A stretch of 64,000 nucleotides of DNA from Ornithodoros turicata (Eukaryota > Arthropoda > Arachnida > Ixodida > Argasidae). Location: NCBI RefSeq assembly GCF_037126465.1, contig NC_088206.1:28460790-28524789 (forward strand). Direction: 5' to 3'. The translations under genes were made by a program, and so were the position numbers. Every line of letters starts with the position of its first letter. Position 1 is the first letter of the stretch. Below the pieces are notes generated by a model that was not told the DNA's origin, did not search any database, and saw only the letters and a list, made by a program, of their open reading frames with translations. Of this stretch, positions 11,097-23,303 are shown piece by piece.

Positions 11097-12020
11097 GTTT
11101 ATGTCGCTGTGCTTGGTGTGGAAAAGCATTAGAATGTCGGTTAGGCTGCATTCTAAAATATGCATTTTGCATGAGCTCCCAGGCCATAGTCATCAGCGAT
11201 TTGTTGTTGTTCGTCAAAGCAGCTGCGGAGGGGATGTCAGTAAAACATGTGGTAATATGAAATATGTAACTTAGTGCTTAATATGTAGGTACCTAGCTTT
11301 TGTGTCCTTTTTTGTCTTGCGCAAATGATGGTGATAGTGTTGTACCGTTAGGCACAGAATAGTGCTCTAGGTTGTCATGCACATATTTTAAAAATGACAC
11401 ACTGTGACACAGACGACAACGGCGAAGACAACACACAACGTTGTGAAAGGGTTGCAGCCGCGTGACTAAATCGGATACATCTTACAACTGCCTGCAGCTA
11501 TACGAAAAGGCTCACTGTACAGCCAGATTAGTGAGAACAAGTGCAGCATTGCCAATGATAACGGAAAAACAGGAACCTTCAGCAACAGCATAGTCAGATG
11601 TGAAGAGATGACTGCTTTTGTTTACCCGCGATCGTGCCTCTACCACACAAGCAACTGCAACCGCGGCGGAGTTTGCCCACAAGCAAGTGCTTCATATGAC
11701 CTCTGTTCTCATCACGTCCAACTCAAGCTAATGTAAGCAGCTGTAAAAGTGGATAAATATGTGTAATAAACAAGTGCAGATAGAACGTACCTGCGTCCCT
11801 ATATTTTTCTCCTTCCCCTCTCTCATTCGAACAAGGACCCTTTTTTGTAGCCGTACGCGCCATGATGCGCATTCTCCAAAGAATGCACGCGGTTTGTATT
11901 ACGGAAAACAAGATTCACACAGACACGGAAGAAAAGCAAACTTAGCACCCCGCTAGCCTAAACACAACTGATCAAGTAAATGTCACGTAGCTTGGTTCGT
12001 AAATAGTGATAAGCACAGCA
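11097..12020. other. No gene recognised (upstream of arginine kinase)
   Basis: No coding or RNA feature is supported. Part of it would be the arginine kinase promoter region; I see no clear TATA box. Confidence 0.4.
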
Positions 12021-12029
12021 GCTGCAATG

Positions 12030-12151
12030 TGAGGAAGAAGAGATCAAACACTGGCTCGCTCTTCGCACGGCTCGAGCCCCGAGCCCAGAGAAGCCCGGTA
12101 CGGAACCTTTCTCGTGCGCAGTCATTCGGACATTCTGTCTCAAGTTCCAGG
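12030..12151 (+). other. Putative 5' UTR exon of arginine kinase
   Basis: A strong donor, AGG|GTAAGT at 12152, and a good acceptor, CTACGCAG at 12515-12522, bracket a 371-base intron. The acceptor opens an exon with only 18 bases before the arginine kinase ATG at 12541, so an upstream non-coding exon is needed. The left limit is a guess. Confidence 0.45.
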
Positions 12152-12540
12152 GTAAGTAACTATTCTTGCTCGCTACTTGCAGCTATTTTTGTATCTTGCA
12201 TCTGTGGTTAGGGAATACTCACGTCACCAATCTCTCAGATTATTTTTCATCAAGTTGTGAAGGGAAGTGAAGCTTAGACTTTAGAGACGAAATGCAAAGT
12301 TCACTGATACGTTCACCCTCTTCCTGGACTATTTATTCTTCGTACGTACACCATCACGTCAGTGACTTTCAGGATGAAGTGTGTTTATGTGCCATGGCCG
12401 ATTATGTACACCCGGCATCGGAGGCAGCGTTCGTGATATGGTAGCTTTATTTCCAGTGAGATAGGACCTCATGTTCCGAAGAATTCGTGAATTTAAATGG
12501 GATTCTTATGTCGTCTACGCAGGTCTTATCGATCACAGAC

Positions 12541-15500
12541 ATGGTCGACCAAGCCACGCTCGACAAGCTTGAAGCGGGTTTCCAAAAGCTTCAGGAGTCT
12601 AAGGAGTGTCACTCCTTGCTGAAGAAGTACCTCACACGCGATGTCTTCGATAAACTCAAGAATAAGAAGACCGGAATGGGAGCTACCTTATTGGATGTCA
12701 TCCAGTCTGGTAAGCGGACAAGCAGAAAAATAACTGCTAGCACTACAGTTTGTCCCTTCGTGTCTTCTCCTCCTCATACTCCTACACCTACAAGTACAGC
12801 ATTTTAGTGAGCAGAAGCATGCGAGACACAAATTCGCTTTGAGAAGCTCTTGTAGAGAAACCTGACTTGACAAACGGAAACACTACATAGGTTAAATAAT
12901 ACTAGATAAATGTGACTGAACGTTCTACTAAAGGCCCGTTCCGACATACAGCGCTTTGCTCCACAGCGCTGCACCACAGCACTGCAAAACAGCGCTGTAT
13001 TTCCACTGTGGGGTTCGCACTTGCAGCGCTTGTCCCAGCGCTGTACTTGGTGATCTCACGTGATCGGCGATGACGTGCGATCGCCGCACGTGATCAAACG
13101 CCGTTTCAAACGTGATCACGCGCCGTTTCCGCAAGAAGCGAAAAAAAAAAAAAAAAAAAGGCAGCCCCGTGAAGAGAAGGCGACGCCGCGTTCTCATTGG
13201 CTCAGGGAGCCTATCGCTGGGAGACAGCGATGGGAAAGTGCACCGAAGCTCAACTTCGCCAAGCGCTGTTTTCCATCGAGTCGCAGCCGGGAGAGGAGGG
13301 AAAAACAGCGCTGTTTTCCAGTGCTCTGGAGCAAAGCGCTGTATGTCGGAACGGGCCTTAAGGCTTATACCGGCGTTTCTCGGCAGCACGAAGTTTACTG
13401 GCGAGTATTCGATCAGGTGCAGGCAAGTAAAAACATTCGTAGGTAATATACTCATTTGAAACATAGCAGGCTAGAGTAACTTATTCGTAAGTCTTCGTTA
13501 CTCGAAAACTCGTCATCTTGTCCTTTCTAGCGCTCGAAAAGCTTATTTTAGACCCGTTACACGAAACCAGTCTTCTCGCATGAAGCGCGCGTCAGCCTGA
13601 TAGAGGTATAATGAGATGACGGCGTAATGTTAGTAGTGAATGCAGTATTCCTTTACATGAGTCCCGGAGGGTGACATGTGCTAGGGAGCTTCTCAGCCTG
13701 TGGCTTCACACGCTGACGCTACCGATAGAACTGACGAGACTGCTCGGTAGCGCGCTGCAGCAAAGTCACGTCGTGGTCGTCCACGGACCGCCACTTCACT
13801 CCCCCTTCAGACGCGGAGCGGTGATTGCAGTTGCCAGTTGTGGTCCGCGTCGACACCGTGAATGAAGGCGACACAGGGGTGATGGACGGTTGGATGTACC
13901 GCAGTGTGCGTTGGACGTACTGCAGCGGGATAGCGGGTGTCGATATGTAGCGTGCCGTGCATCGTGCTGCTGCGTCAAAGGAGATGTCCGTGTCTTGTGA
14001 GAGCAGGGCGTTGGGGACAGCGTGAGGCATGTCAGGGAGCGTCTTCCAAAATGAGAGCAACGAGGGGTTCTGGGCCGTTCGTATTCCCATCTAGGGACTC
14101 TGAGTCTGGTGTTTTGTACTTGGCGGAATAACATGGTAACTAGTGAAGATACGCGCCGGTCGATTTTACCACTGCTGTCGGCACGGGAATGCATAATCGA
14201 CGACAAACCCGGGGGCACGGGAAGGAAGGGCGCTAGAGAAAAAGCGTGTCTGATGACGTGCATTGACGCTAACGTTGCGACGTTAACATCGAACGCCGGC
14301 GGCATTAAACACATTCCACATCAACAAATTCTGACCTCGTACAACGTATTTGCTGACAACAGCTCTTTTTTTACAAAAGACAAAAAGTTTTTTTTAAACG
14401 TTTACGAAAATTTATTGGCGAGTAACGCGGCCATATCAGCGACCTTGCTGTGCACAGCACGAGAAATAGGCTAGAGTCTAAACGGAGTCAAGTGATTGCG
14501 AGAATCTATGTATTTATGCTGCACACGCGTTATTGGAAAGTTATTAATCGCTGAAAGGCAGCATGGCCAGAAAATCTGGACAGGCGCTCCTAAAGAGAGG
14601 GCTTCCCCTAACATCACATGCGCAATCAGGGCAACATTACACACAGGCAGGTAGGGATGAAAGGAGGAAAAATTCGCGAGGGTGAGACGGAACTATCACA
14701 GAAAACCGCGCGTCCCGTCTGAGGATAACCAGCGTTGAAGGACAGACTTGACGCTTATCTTGAAAGCAGATTTCTGCGTTGCTTTCGAAGGACAGGGTTT
14801 TGGGGTATTACTCGTAGAGACGTTACTCCTTCTTACTTTTCTGGCTTTACACGACGAAATGTATTAGGGGGAGGTGTTTTGTATCTGTCCGCAAGAACAA
14901 TGAATAAACATGTAAACGTCAGTAGTTGTAAATGCCGTGAATTACCTAATACCTAATTTCTGGTAATTCACGGTGTTGCGTCTCGAGACAACTGTGATCA
15001 TGATCGACGCCACAGTGGTCGGTCTGTGGGTGAATTTTTCCCACCTGAGGGTTCTTTAACACTGACAAAATCTCCACACACCGGAGACCGCATATTTAAA
15101 CATCCCTTGCAGATGCCGGCCCCTCTGAGGCCTCGTTCTGTGCCACCCTTTGCTGATGCTCTCATCTTCGCACGAACAGGAGATAATTTAAATAGATAGA
15201 TCATAAATAGGGCTCGGTATCTAACACGTTTTTCTGATTTTCGTTTAAAACGTTTCTGTGTAAACGTTTCATACGCCGTTTAGATTAACGTACAGTCCGG
15301 AAAACCTTTCCTTATGAAACGTTTAAACGCTTTGTGTAATGCGAAACGTTTAAACGTGTCGTCAATGTGAAACGTTAAACTGGAGCGTTTAAGCGTTCTG
15401 TTAAACTGAAGCGTTTGAACGTTATGTCAAGGTGAAGCGTTTAAACGTCTTGTTAATACGAAACGCAACGCCTTTCGAAACGGATAGCTATTTAAACACT

Positions 15501-18500
15501 TCTTACCTTTATTAATGGGAAACATGGACGCGCCAGGCATTACGGGAACAGAGACAGAAGTTGTCCTCGTTATGCCTGGCGCGTCCTTGGTTCCCATCGG
15601 TAATTACCAACTACGCCACTTTCTCACTGTCTTATAAGTAGCTTATTACTCCAGTTCATATTTGGGTTTTAAGCAACCCTATTTGTGTTCATTTTCGTCG
15701 TACATTTCATTATGAACCGACGGTATTTCACGACAGTTCAAAACATATCCAGCTTGTAATGGCGGTGATCACGATTGAATCTTTTGGGTAGATTATACTA
15801 AACATTCTGTATTTATCTTCTTTACGCGAGTAGTATTTTGGTGAAAAGACCAACGCGGAAAATAGTGACCTTGAGCGACCACTTGCCTAAAGCATGTAGC
15901 CTGCTCTTTCCTACTGGTTCCCACTACTGCACTCTAAAACCAGAACATTTGCCAGTTACGCATTAAAAAGAAATCACTGTCCCGAATGATATCATTCTTG
16001 CACCAGAGTGGGAAAAAAGAGATGAGCACGACTTTCGTGGCATCATACACTGACGCGAATTCCCACACGGCCGTACACCTCCCGTTATGAACAAATTGGG
16101 ATGGAGAAAAGGATAACACCCAGAACTGGAATTCTGCCGGACAATGTCGATGAGATAAAGCTCCGTTTTTGGAGTGTCAGCGATCCCAATGCGACGAGTG
16201 CACGCGGAGCGGAGTTCGGTGTACGCATCACAAATGGGTGGGACAAAGTAACATGCCACTTTAACGATACCCTGCACTGTCTTTCAAGGAAAGTAAGCTG
16301 TAGTCTTTAGAGGAGGAAAGGGAAAAAAAAACGAAAATTTGCAGTTCACTTCTTTATAATAATGTTTCCTAGGAAAACTATACGTATACGTGTTGCTGTA
16401 TGTTTATGCAAACGAAAACGTCTAAACGTACTGAAGGGTGCCAGGTACCGGGCTGGTTAGTCTGGGAGTTCGACCGCTCAGTTCTGTCATAGGTTGAAAA
16501 GGAAGGATTGGGAGTAAAGAAAATATTTAGGTACGTCGATGATTTTTTGATAGGGACCACGGAGAATGTGAATGGCGCTCTTTTGTTAGAATTGTTTAAT
16601 AAGCTGGCGAAGGGTTTGATGTTCACTTTGGAGGAGTTGGTGGAAGGTGTTACTCAGTTTTTAGATATTGAAATTGAGTGTCACGAGAGGGGCATCTGTT
16701 GGGAATACAAACAAAGGTGTCGGAAACCGCTAAGGGCTTTTGAATCCTCCATTTCAAAATCTGTACAAAATGCGGTCGCACAAAATGTTCTTGGGGCTGC
16801 ATTAAAAAAAGTCGTGTGTGCATAAGGTGTTGAACAGCTGTTTGGGCCAATTGAGATACCCGGGCGGGATACCCGGAGGGTGTTGTTCAAGATGTGGTTG
16901 GCAGGATGTTAACTAAGTTCGGGAACGAGAGTTACGAAAATGAAAGAAATCGTAATTTCGGAGTGGTGCAGTATGTTCACAATGCCTCGCATCGGTTAAA
17001 GAAATTGTCTAGAAAATTTGGTGTTGATGTGGTTTTGGTGGTGGTGGTTGAAAGGTTGGAACTTATCTAGCATTATGAAAAATGTAAATAAGGAAGTAAG
17101 AACTGGATGTTAAATCAACGATGTGAATACTTATGTAGATTGTTGTGTGGGAGCTGTTTATTGTATACCTCTAAAATGTGGGAGGGTCTGTATCGGCCAG
17201 ACATCAAGATGTGTTAACATCACAGCGCGTCAGCTGGCAAAAGTGTCTGGACCTTCCACTGGGAAGGCATTTGGGTTAACTGCGGTGGCTGTGGGGGGAG
17301 TGGAACAAAACTGCGGTTTTACTGGTTTTTACTGGTTTTACTGGTTTCTGACGGGTTCGTTTGAACCGTGCCTGTGTTTAGTGTCATTGTGTGTCTTGTC
17401 GTCTAAGTAAACTGTGGTTGCTAGTTAGTGCCTTGTCGTCCGTCCCATTTTTTCATCCCCTGCACTGTTACTGCTTCTGCAATGTTTAAACGTATCCTGG
17501 GAAAACGTTTAAATACGTATACGTGCAGTTGAACGTATATCTAACAGAACGCGTTTAAACGTGTTTTAAGCAAACGTTTAATCTGGGAAACGTGTTACAA
17601 AACGCGTTTCTTAAGAAAACATTTAAACGTTTCGACGTGCAAACGTTTAATAGCGAGCTCTAATCATAACCAAACGCAATGGTTTCGTACGTTTATTTCA
17701 GTGAGTATGACCACATTATTCAATGCATCCCGCTGCGCACTTCATCAATTGCAACGCAAAACTGACAAGATGCGTGTTCGCTGCCTGGAGAGCTGTTTTC
17801 TGAAAGTTAAGCTTGCAGAAAAAATTGGGGTATGATGAATTGCGATATTCTGTTCCAGTCGTTGTTATCAGCGCTCGGGCTCTGCCAATGGCAAAGCTCA
17901 ATGGGAAAGACAAAAGGTGACAGCGACGCCGCTTATCTGTCTCCTTTCGTCTGGAGACAGCTAGAAAGCGTTTTGTGCTGGTTGCATTTTTGGTCATGTG
18001 AGCGAGCAAAAGTGCGACGAGCTTGCCAGGCGGGTCAATTTATAAAAGATATGAAATCCTTTATGCCGGCTATTGTGCACGACTAAAAGAAGACTCAAGA
18101 CTTACGCGAAACTGATATTTGTGCGCTGATACTAAGTTACATCTTTAATTTATTGGCACCTAATTAGCCACTTAATTATAAGTAACGTGATTATTCATTC
18201 AGTAGTTACCAAATAGTGTGTAAAGACTGTGACGGAATAGCGAGTACTCAATTGATTAACTAATTAATAGGTCAATTAATGAACAGTTAGTAATGAATTG
18301 AACGACAACTGCGTTAACTAATTTAAATTGCTAGTCCCAGTGATGGCCAGTAGTTAACTACATGTGGTTAAACTACCTGATTGTAGTTAAAGAAGTTATC
18401 AGCTACTTGCAGAAATGTAGTGGCAACTTCTAGTTAAACTACTATTTTGAGTAGTTAACTACAGTAGTTAGGTTACTGCAGGCGCCAACTACTGATTTTG

Positions 18501-20934
18501 CCGCAAGCTGTACGGCACGATTGTGCTTCCGACTTTCACCTTGAGCTACTTGTTTGATGAGAACGGAGGTGCAGATCAGTTGTGTCGTGCATGTGTACTA
18601 AATCTTCACCTTTAATGCTTTTCTAGTGAAGCTTCATTTGCTGTGAAATAATTCTGCAACTTAGTTTATCGCGTAGGCAGAGAAAGAATCCCACCGCAAG
18701 CTTTGTATTTGACGATCGTAGCAATGGCTTGAGCCGAAGTTTATCATTGCTTGCGATTCATATTTAGGTGTCCAAGAACACTACAAGGGATTGGTGTTGA
18801 TGGACAACATTAAGTAGTTATAGAAGTAGTTAAAATACATTGCAGTAGTTAAAGAATTAGTTTTAACTACTCCCCTGAAAAGTAGTTAAACTACTAGTTA
18901 AACTACTCCATCGCGAAGTAGTTAGTAGTTAGTTAAACTACTGTAGAAGTAGTTAGTGGCCATCACTGGCTAGTCCATTAATTAATTCGTTAATTATGAA
19001 CTAATTCATTATTCACGTAAGTATCACTTACCGAATTAAAGTGACTAATTACTACTTTAATTACCTGATCGGTTAATAAGTACTGCACTATGAACTCATT
19101 CATTGATTATCCACTTAAGTACCACTTACCAGATTAAAGTGAATAATTAGTGAACAGAAAGTGACATCAAATAGTTAACCAATTCCCAGTTGCTTGAAGC
19201 AGGCACGGTCACCAGTGTCGCTTAGCGCAAGTCATCTCTTGAGACTAACTACGGCATTTGTCAATACATGCGCCCATCAACAGAGGAATAAACAAAACAC
19301 ACACACAAAAAGCAAACAAAACGACGACCAATACGGCAAGCTCAGCAGCCGACATCAGCAACCCTTGAAGGCGGCTTGCAGGCTATGCCTTCCCTTTTTG
19401 CGGTCAAGCCAAATATATCTTCTCGTGTACATCTGTCATTTGACTTTTTTGGCCCAGGGAACCGCAGACGCTAAGACTACCGCAAAGGTAACGATAAATT
19501 TTAATTCCCCATTTACCCCTCAACCTATATTCCGGGAAAAATGATATCTTCGTCCCAGCCCGAGATATTAACTCAAAGTTGTCTCGTTGGTGCACTTTTC
19601 CTATACCTCCCATGTATTAGCCGTCCAAAATGCTCAACCTCTAGGGAACCGATGCGATTTGGTACCCAAGGATGATTTCTGTTCAAATGGGTTCAGAAGG
19701 GCTCCCTGATACTACATCCCGGGGAAAAATGGGGATATGTTAAGTAGAACGGCAGATACAGCAGTTTTTCTTACTTTTTCTTACTTTCCCATTGTATTTT
19801 TGACTAGTTTCGCGCGGCGGCCACAAGATGGCGCAAGGCGTCGCTGTCCAGAATTCCTGGGGATGGTGTTCCTTGAGCTGATTTGGCATCGCTGGAAATA
19901 TAAAAAAAAATAAATGACTGACCTTCTGTAAGTACATTGTCACATGAGTTCACGTAATGGAAAACATGTGCAGGTGTGCAGAACCTTGATAGCGGCGTGG
20001 GACTCTACGCCCCAGATGCGGAATCGTACACTACTTTCGCAGACTTGTTCAACCCGGTGATCCAAGACTACCACGGAGGGTTCAAGGCGACTGACCGTCA
20101 TCCTGCTACTGATTTCGGGGACTTCAACACACTTCATAATCTTGACCCGGACAACAAGTTCGTGATTTCTACGCGAGTGCGATGTGGTCGATCATTGAAA
20201 GGTTACCCTTTCAACCCGTGCCTGACGGAGCCCCAGTACAAAGAAATGCAAGAAAAAGTCCGCGCGACTTTAAGCTCTCTTCAGGGCGAGCTTAAGGGCA
20301 CTTACTATCCCCTCACAGGCATGGACAAGAAAACCCAGCAACAGCTCATCGATGACCATTTTCTCTTTAAGGAGGGCGACCGCTTTTTGCAAGCAGCCAA
20401 CGCTTGTCGTTTCTGGCCTACTGGGCGTGGCATCTATCATAACGACGCTAAGTCCTTCTTGGTCTGGTGCAACGAGGAAGACCACCTTCGTATCATTTCC
20501 ATGCAGATGGGAGGCGATCTGAAGACCGTATACTCTCGCATGGTAAACGGAGTAAGGCAAATTGAGGCAAAGTTGCCTTTCTCCAGGGATGACCGCTTGG
20601 GGTATCTAACATTTTGCCCCACCAACCTGGGCACCACCATACGCGCAAGCGTCCACATCAAGGTGCCAAAGCTGGCTGCCGACCTTAAGAAGCTTGAAGG
20701 CATCGCTGGGAAGTATAACCTTCAAGTTCGAGGTAAGCAATTTTTCGTGTGACTCGTTCAACTATAATTCGGCTGCTCTATCTCCTTCCAGGCACCCGTG
20801 GCGAGCACACACAGAGTGAGGGCGGCGTGTACGACATTTCCAACAAACGTCGTCTCGGACTCACTGAGTACCAGGCGGTGCGTGAGATGCACGACGGCAT
20901 CCTGGAGCTAATCAAGATGGAAGCAGCGGCTTAA
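12541..20934 (+). CDS. AK: Arginine kinase, 356 residues, three coding exons
   Basis: Phosphagen kinase that transfers phosphate between ATP and arginine to buffer cytosolic ATP. Coding exons 12541-12709, 19974-20732 and 20792-20934 join in phase (GGT at the first junction, GGC at the second) into exactly 356 residues, the usual arthropod length. The N-terminal domain holds the guanidino-specificity residues S63, G64, V65 and Y68. The catalytic domain keeps S122-T-R-V-R126, E225, R229, C271 in CPTNLGTT, R280, R309 and E314 in RGTRGEHT, so all known catalytic residues are intact. Slight oddities: C222 where VWVNEEDH is common, and Q317 in the mobile loop. The first intron is 7264 bases and full of mobile elements; the second is 59 bases. 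Probably one of several paralogues. Confidence 0.97.
12932..13358. mobile_element. Harbinger-like MITE, TSD TAA
   Basis: Terminal inverted repeats begin AGGCCCGTTCCGACATACAG and match exactly for about 31 bases, then imperfectly for another 30 with CAGCGCTG motifs. TAA flanks both ends (12929-12931 and 13359-13361), the three-base TWA duplication of PIF/Harbinger elements. 427 bases, no transposase; open frames in it are incidental. An internal A19 run lies at 13141-13159. Inserted in arginine kinase intron 1. Confidence 0.8.
13362..15199. other. Arginine kinase intron sequence, no gene recognised
   Basis: Several overlapping open frames at 13719-14314 on the minus strand are long for chance in a GC-rich patch but match no family I recognise and have no common frame. 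Confidence 0.4.
15514..15599. repeat. Perfect-arm hairpin inside the hAT-like element
   Basis: GGACGCGCCAGGCAT at about 15524 and its complement ATGCCTGGCGCGTCC at about 15572 form a stem of at least 15 pairs, with GGGAA/TTCCC extending it outside; loop about 33 bases. Confidence 0.7.
16484..17250 (+). pseudogene. Penelope-like element relic: RT and GIY-YIG endonuclease
   Basis: [12 protein letters not shown] at about 16520 is an RT catalytic box in the YVDD form with Penelope-type context; QFLDIEIE follows, then the [10 protein letters not shown] and [17 protein letters not shown] segments of the Penelope thumb. A frameshift at about 16808 (run of A) moves the thumb to another frame, where it is open to about 17070. 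After stops, [13 protein letters not shown] then IGQTSRCVN at 17150-17215 is the GIY-YIG-type endonuclease, with the usual Cys-rich lead. The order RT then GIY-YIG is diagnostic for the family. Truncated upstream of the palm; not functional. Confidence 0.8.
18338..18968. mobile_element. hAT MITE with perfect 8-bp TSD
   Basis: The element begins CAGTGATGGCCA and ends TGGCCATCACTG, a perfect 12-bp inverted repeat. GCTAGTCC flanks both sides (18330-18337 and 18969-18976), the 8-bp duplication typical of hAT. Inside, GTAGTTAACTAC and GTAGTTAAACTAC units recur near both ends and are probably subterminal transposase binding repeats. 631 bases, no coding potential. It lies in an AT-rich TTAATTA repeat tract in arginine kinase intron 1. 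Confidence 0.92.
18995..19155. repeat. Diverged 94-bp tandem duplication
   Basis: TATGAACTAATTCATT at 18995 and TATGAACTCATTCATT at 19089 start two related units, both continuing into TACCACTTACC.GATTAAAGTGA. AT-rich TTAATTA tract; function unknown. The following 19156-19970 shows nothing recognisable. Confidence 0.65.
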
Positions 20935-20950
20935 TTCCACGCATCGTGTC

Positions 20951-20956
20951 AATAAA
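20951..20956 (+). terminator. Polyadenylation signal of arginine kinase
   Basis: AATAAA lies 17 bases after the stop codon, giving a very short 3' UTR. Confidence 0.75.
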
Positions 20957-21189
20957 TCGACCCGCTTTATTGCGGTGAACTCCCTCTGACACATCTTTCT
21001 TTGTAGTGTTCTCTGCAGTTGAATAATGCTAGTAACAGCATACTAACATGAGCATGTACTAAACAATGTGGCATACGAACTGTTTTCCCTGTTGATCGTG
21101 TGTTGGCACTAACACACGCGATTAATGGATTAAATGTGTCACGTGCCCACCTTTTTGAATTTCCCGCTGCTCGTTAGCTTGTAACGACT

Positions 21190-21275
21190 AACGACGATGA
21201 AGCGATTAAACGCCCAGGGCCCTTACCAATTGAGCTAACACTCCTCTCCAGCTACTTCCAAGGGTGCGGGTGTAC
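21190..21275 (-). repeat. tRNA-like SINE head fragment
   Basis: On the minus strand TTAGCTCAATTGG (21226-21238) is a good tRNA A box followed by an anticodon-arm-like GGGCCCTGGGC. No matching B box and acceptor stem were found, so this is a fragment of a tRNA-derived SINE, not a tRNA gene. The rest of 20957-22790 shows no gene. Confidence 0.4.
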
Positions 21276-22886
21276 CCTAGGAATAGGTTTATGGGCAGGA
21301 GAACATTAGTCACTGTTACTATTCAGGCGTAGCTCTCTGTCCAGTATGATCACCGCAGAGCACATTTGCAGGAACTCACAGGCACAAAACTTGCATAATA
21401 AATATGTCACAGCCTCAAACAGCTATTATATATAACTGGGACATGGAACTCCAGTAGCAGATGGTCTGGCAGTACAACACAGGTAATCTTGCCATCCCTA
21501 TATTTTGCCCAAAATGCTGAAAAATCAGAATTACTGAAATGAACTGCTCAATTTTTCACCTCAGATATATTTTTAGCACTCTCTTTCATGTTTCAAAATA
21601 TACATGCATCGAACCTGCAGAAGCTCGTGTGTGTAAATAGAGTCACACATCTCATGTGCAACAGGCAGCTCTAAGTTGTATTGAGATATATAAATTCCTT
21701 ACGCGTGCTCACCATGGCTCGCGGCGAGTGTTGAGTGCGCATGGAGAACGTGCGTGGATGTTGCTTACTGCATTGGCAGGGCTGCATTCAACAACACTCG
21801 GAATTGTACAGTAATATTTGGATTTAGTGCGTAAACTTCAATTTTCTTTAATCCTTATTTTTTCTTTGTTTCGTAACTGATCTCCTAACATCTGCATGCC
21901 ACGACGTAATTCTCACAAGGAGAGTAATCACTCTATACATTATACAGAAGACACTAACCTCGTCACGTCCAGATGCAACAGTCTTGGAAAATAGATTCAA
22001 GGAAAGCACTGCGGACTGCTGTAGGCGGAGGTTCTTTGTACTCAAACTGAGGGGTCCGTCTCATAGTCTGCATTCTTCAAATACGATTGGCAAAATCCGC
22101 TGCCAACCATACCTGCCGCTGCGGTTGAACGCGCAGTATCATACGGAACTGAATGCCCGCCGAGAAATCTCGCTTTGACGACACAACCGAGGCATGTCAA
22201 ATGAAGTCTGTGTACCTCGATAAATCGGTCGTGGTTCCAAAAGATATAGATAAAGAAAACTTGGAAATACACACGCTACACTAACGCTGTGAAACAGCGC
22301 GCTGGATCCCGAAAGTCGTCCTAGGTCGTAGCTCGTAGCCTCGTAGCTCCTCTTTCCACGGAAGTCGCTAAGTAGATTATCGCAGTTATAAAAATAAAAC
22401 AGGTCGTAGATTTCGAAGTAATTACATACTTTTTTATTTTCAGATATTGTGACAACAGTATATCGGCGTAAAAATGTTGGTTCTTGCTGAAAGTTGTTGT
22501 TGTAGTGCTCGATCACGTGACGGCATTCTGTGCGCTGATTGCATGGGCGATTGACGTCATCCCAATGGGATAACCAGATGATTTTTCTATATATGCGTAC
22601 GTTTTCTTGGTTTGACGCTAGGTGTGCCAGCGTCGGCGTGAACCGTGATATTCAAAATTCAAGTTTACGAAAACTACGATGTGTTGAGGCATGCATTTTC
22701 GTATGTGAAGTTGCTTTTGCGTATTCTGTCGGTAGCCACTGCGGAAAAGGCTCTCCAGCTTCTGGTCAGAGACCCTTTAATCACCGAATCCCAGGCTAAA
22801 TAATTCGCGAATGGGTGCACCAATCGACGAACTTTGTTTTTTACAAGTATCTGCCCGATACCACCTACAAGCTCCGTACCGTGTGA

Positions 22887-23303
22887 ATGAGTGGGAGTGC
22901 TGACCGGGCTGCAGCTGCCATCCTGCAGTCCGATGATGTTACTCCTTTTGATGTGCCGTTTGAGGATTTAGTTCGCGTGCTAAAATACAAAATGAAGGCA
23001 AAGTGGCAGCAATTTTGGGGAACTCAAGCCGATAATAAACTCCGTCTCATAAAAGGTAAAATTGGGAGGTGTACTTATCCTCTTGAAAACCGGCTTCAAG
23101 AGAGAACACGCTGCCGGCTAAGGATAGGACACACACATATTACACATGGGTTCCTACTTGAGGGAGAGGAGCCACCACATTGTATGAACTGCGACACGCA
23201 ACTTTCCATCATACACATTCTCATAGAATGTCAATTGTACAACATTTATAGCCAACGGTACTTTCAACACTTCTGGGTCATTCCACGCGAAAGGATGCAG
23301 TGA
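22887..23303 (+). pseudogene. LINE ORF2 C-terminal fragment (zf-RVT)
   Basis: About 138 residues from after the RNase H domain of a LINE: WQQFWGTQADNKLRLIKG, then CRLRIGHTHITHGFLL and HCMNCDTQLSIIHILIEC, a zf-RVT-like Cys/His motif. It is 5'-truncated with no RT or RNase H. The Met at 22887 is incidental. It belongs to a different LINE family from 2176-2775 judging by sequence. Confidence 0.8.

Larger units (their letters stand above)
15208..17662. mobile_element. hAT-like element with AAACGTTTAAACG subterminal repeats
   Basis: The ends are TAGGGCTCGGTAT (left) and the complement of TAGAGCTCGCTAT (right), short imperfect inverted repeats. The flanks ATCATAAA (15200-15207) and ATCATAAC (17663-17670) match at 7 of 8 positions, consistent with an 8-bp hAT duplication. 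Both ends carry dense degenerate AAACGTTTAAACG palindromes (15230-15480 and 17480-17655). No hAT transposase is found; the interior carries a Penelope-like relic, most likely a later insertion. Confidence 0.65.

Noticed and set aside
13060..13464. Open frames of 115-178 residues
   Set aside because: They lie within the palindromic Harbinger MITE and include an A19/T19 run; not coding.
13719..14314. Two minus-strand frames of 123 and 172 residues
   Set aside because: No recognisable domain, mutually exclusive frames, inside an intron.
16101..16310. Small frames between the hAT-like left end and the Penelope relic
   Set aside because: No similarity to RT or transposase; likely chance.
21190..21275. 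Possible tRNA gene
   Set aside because: A box only; no B box or cloverleaf. Called SINE fragment.
22139..22516. 125-residue minus-strand frame
   Set aside because: No family or splice signals recognised.
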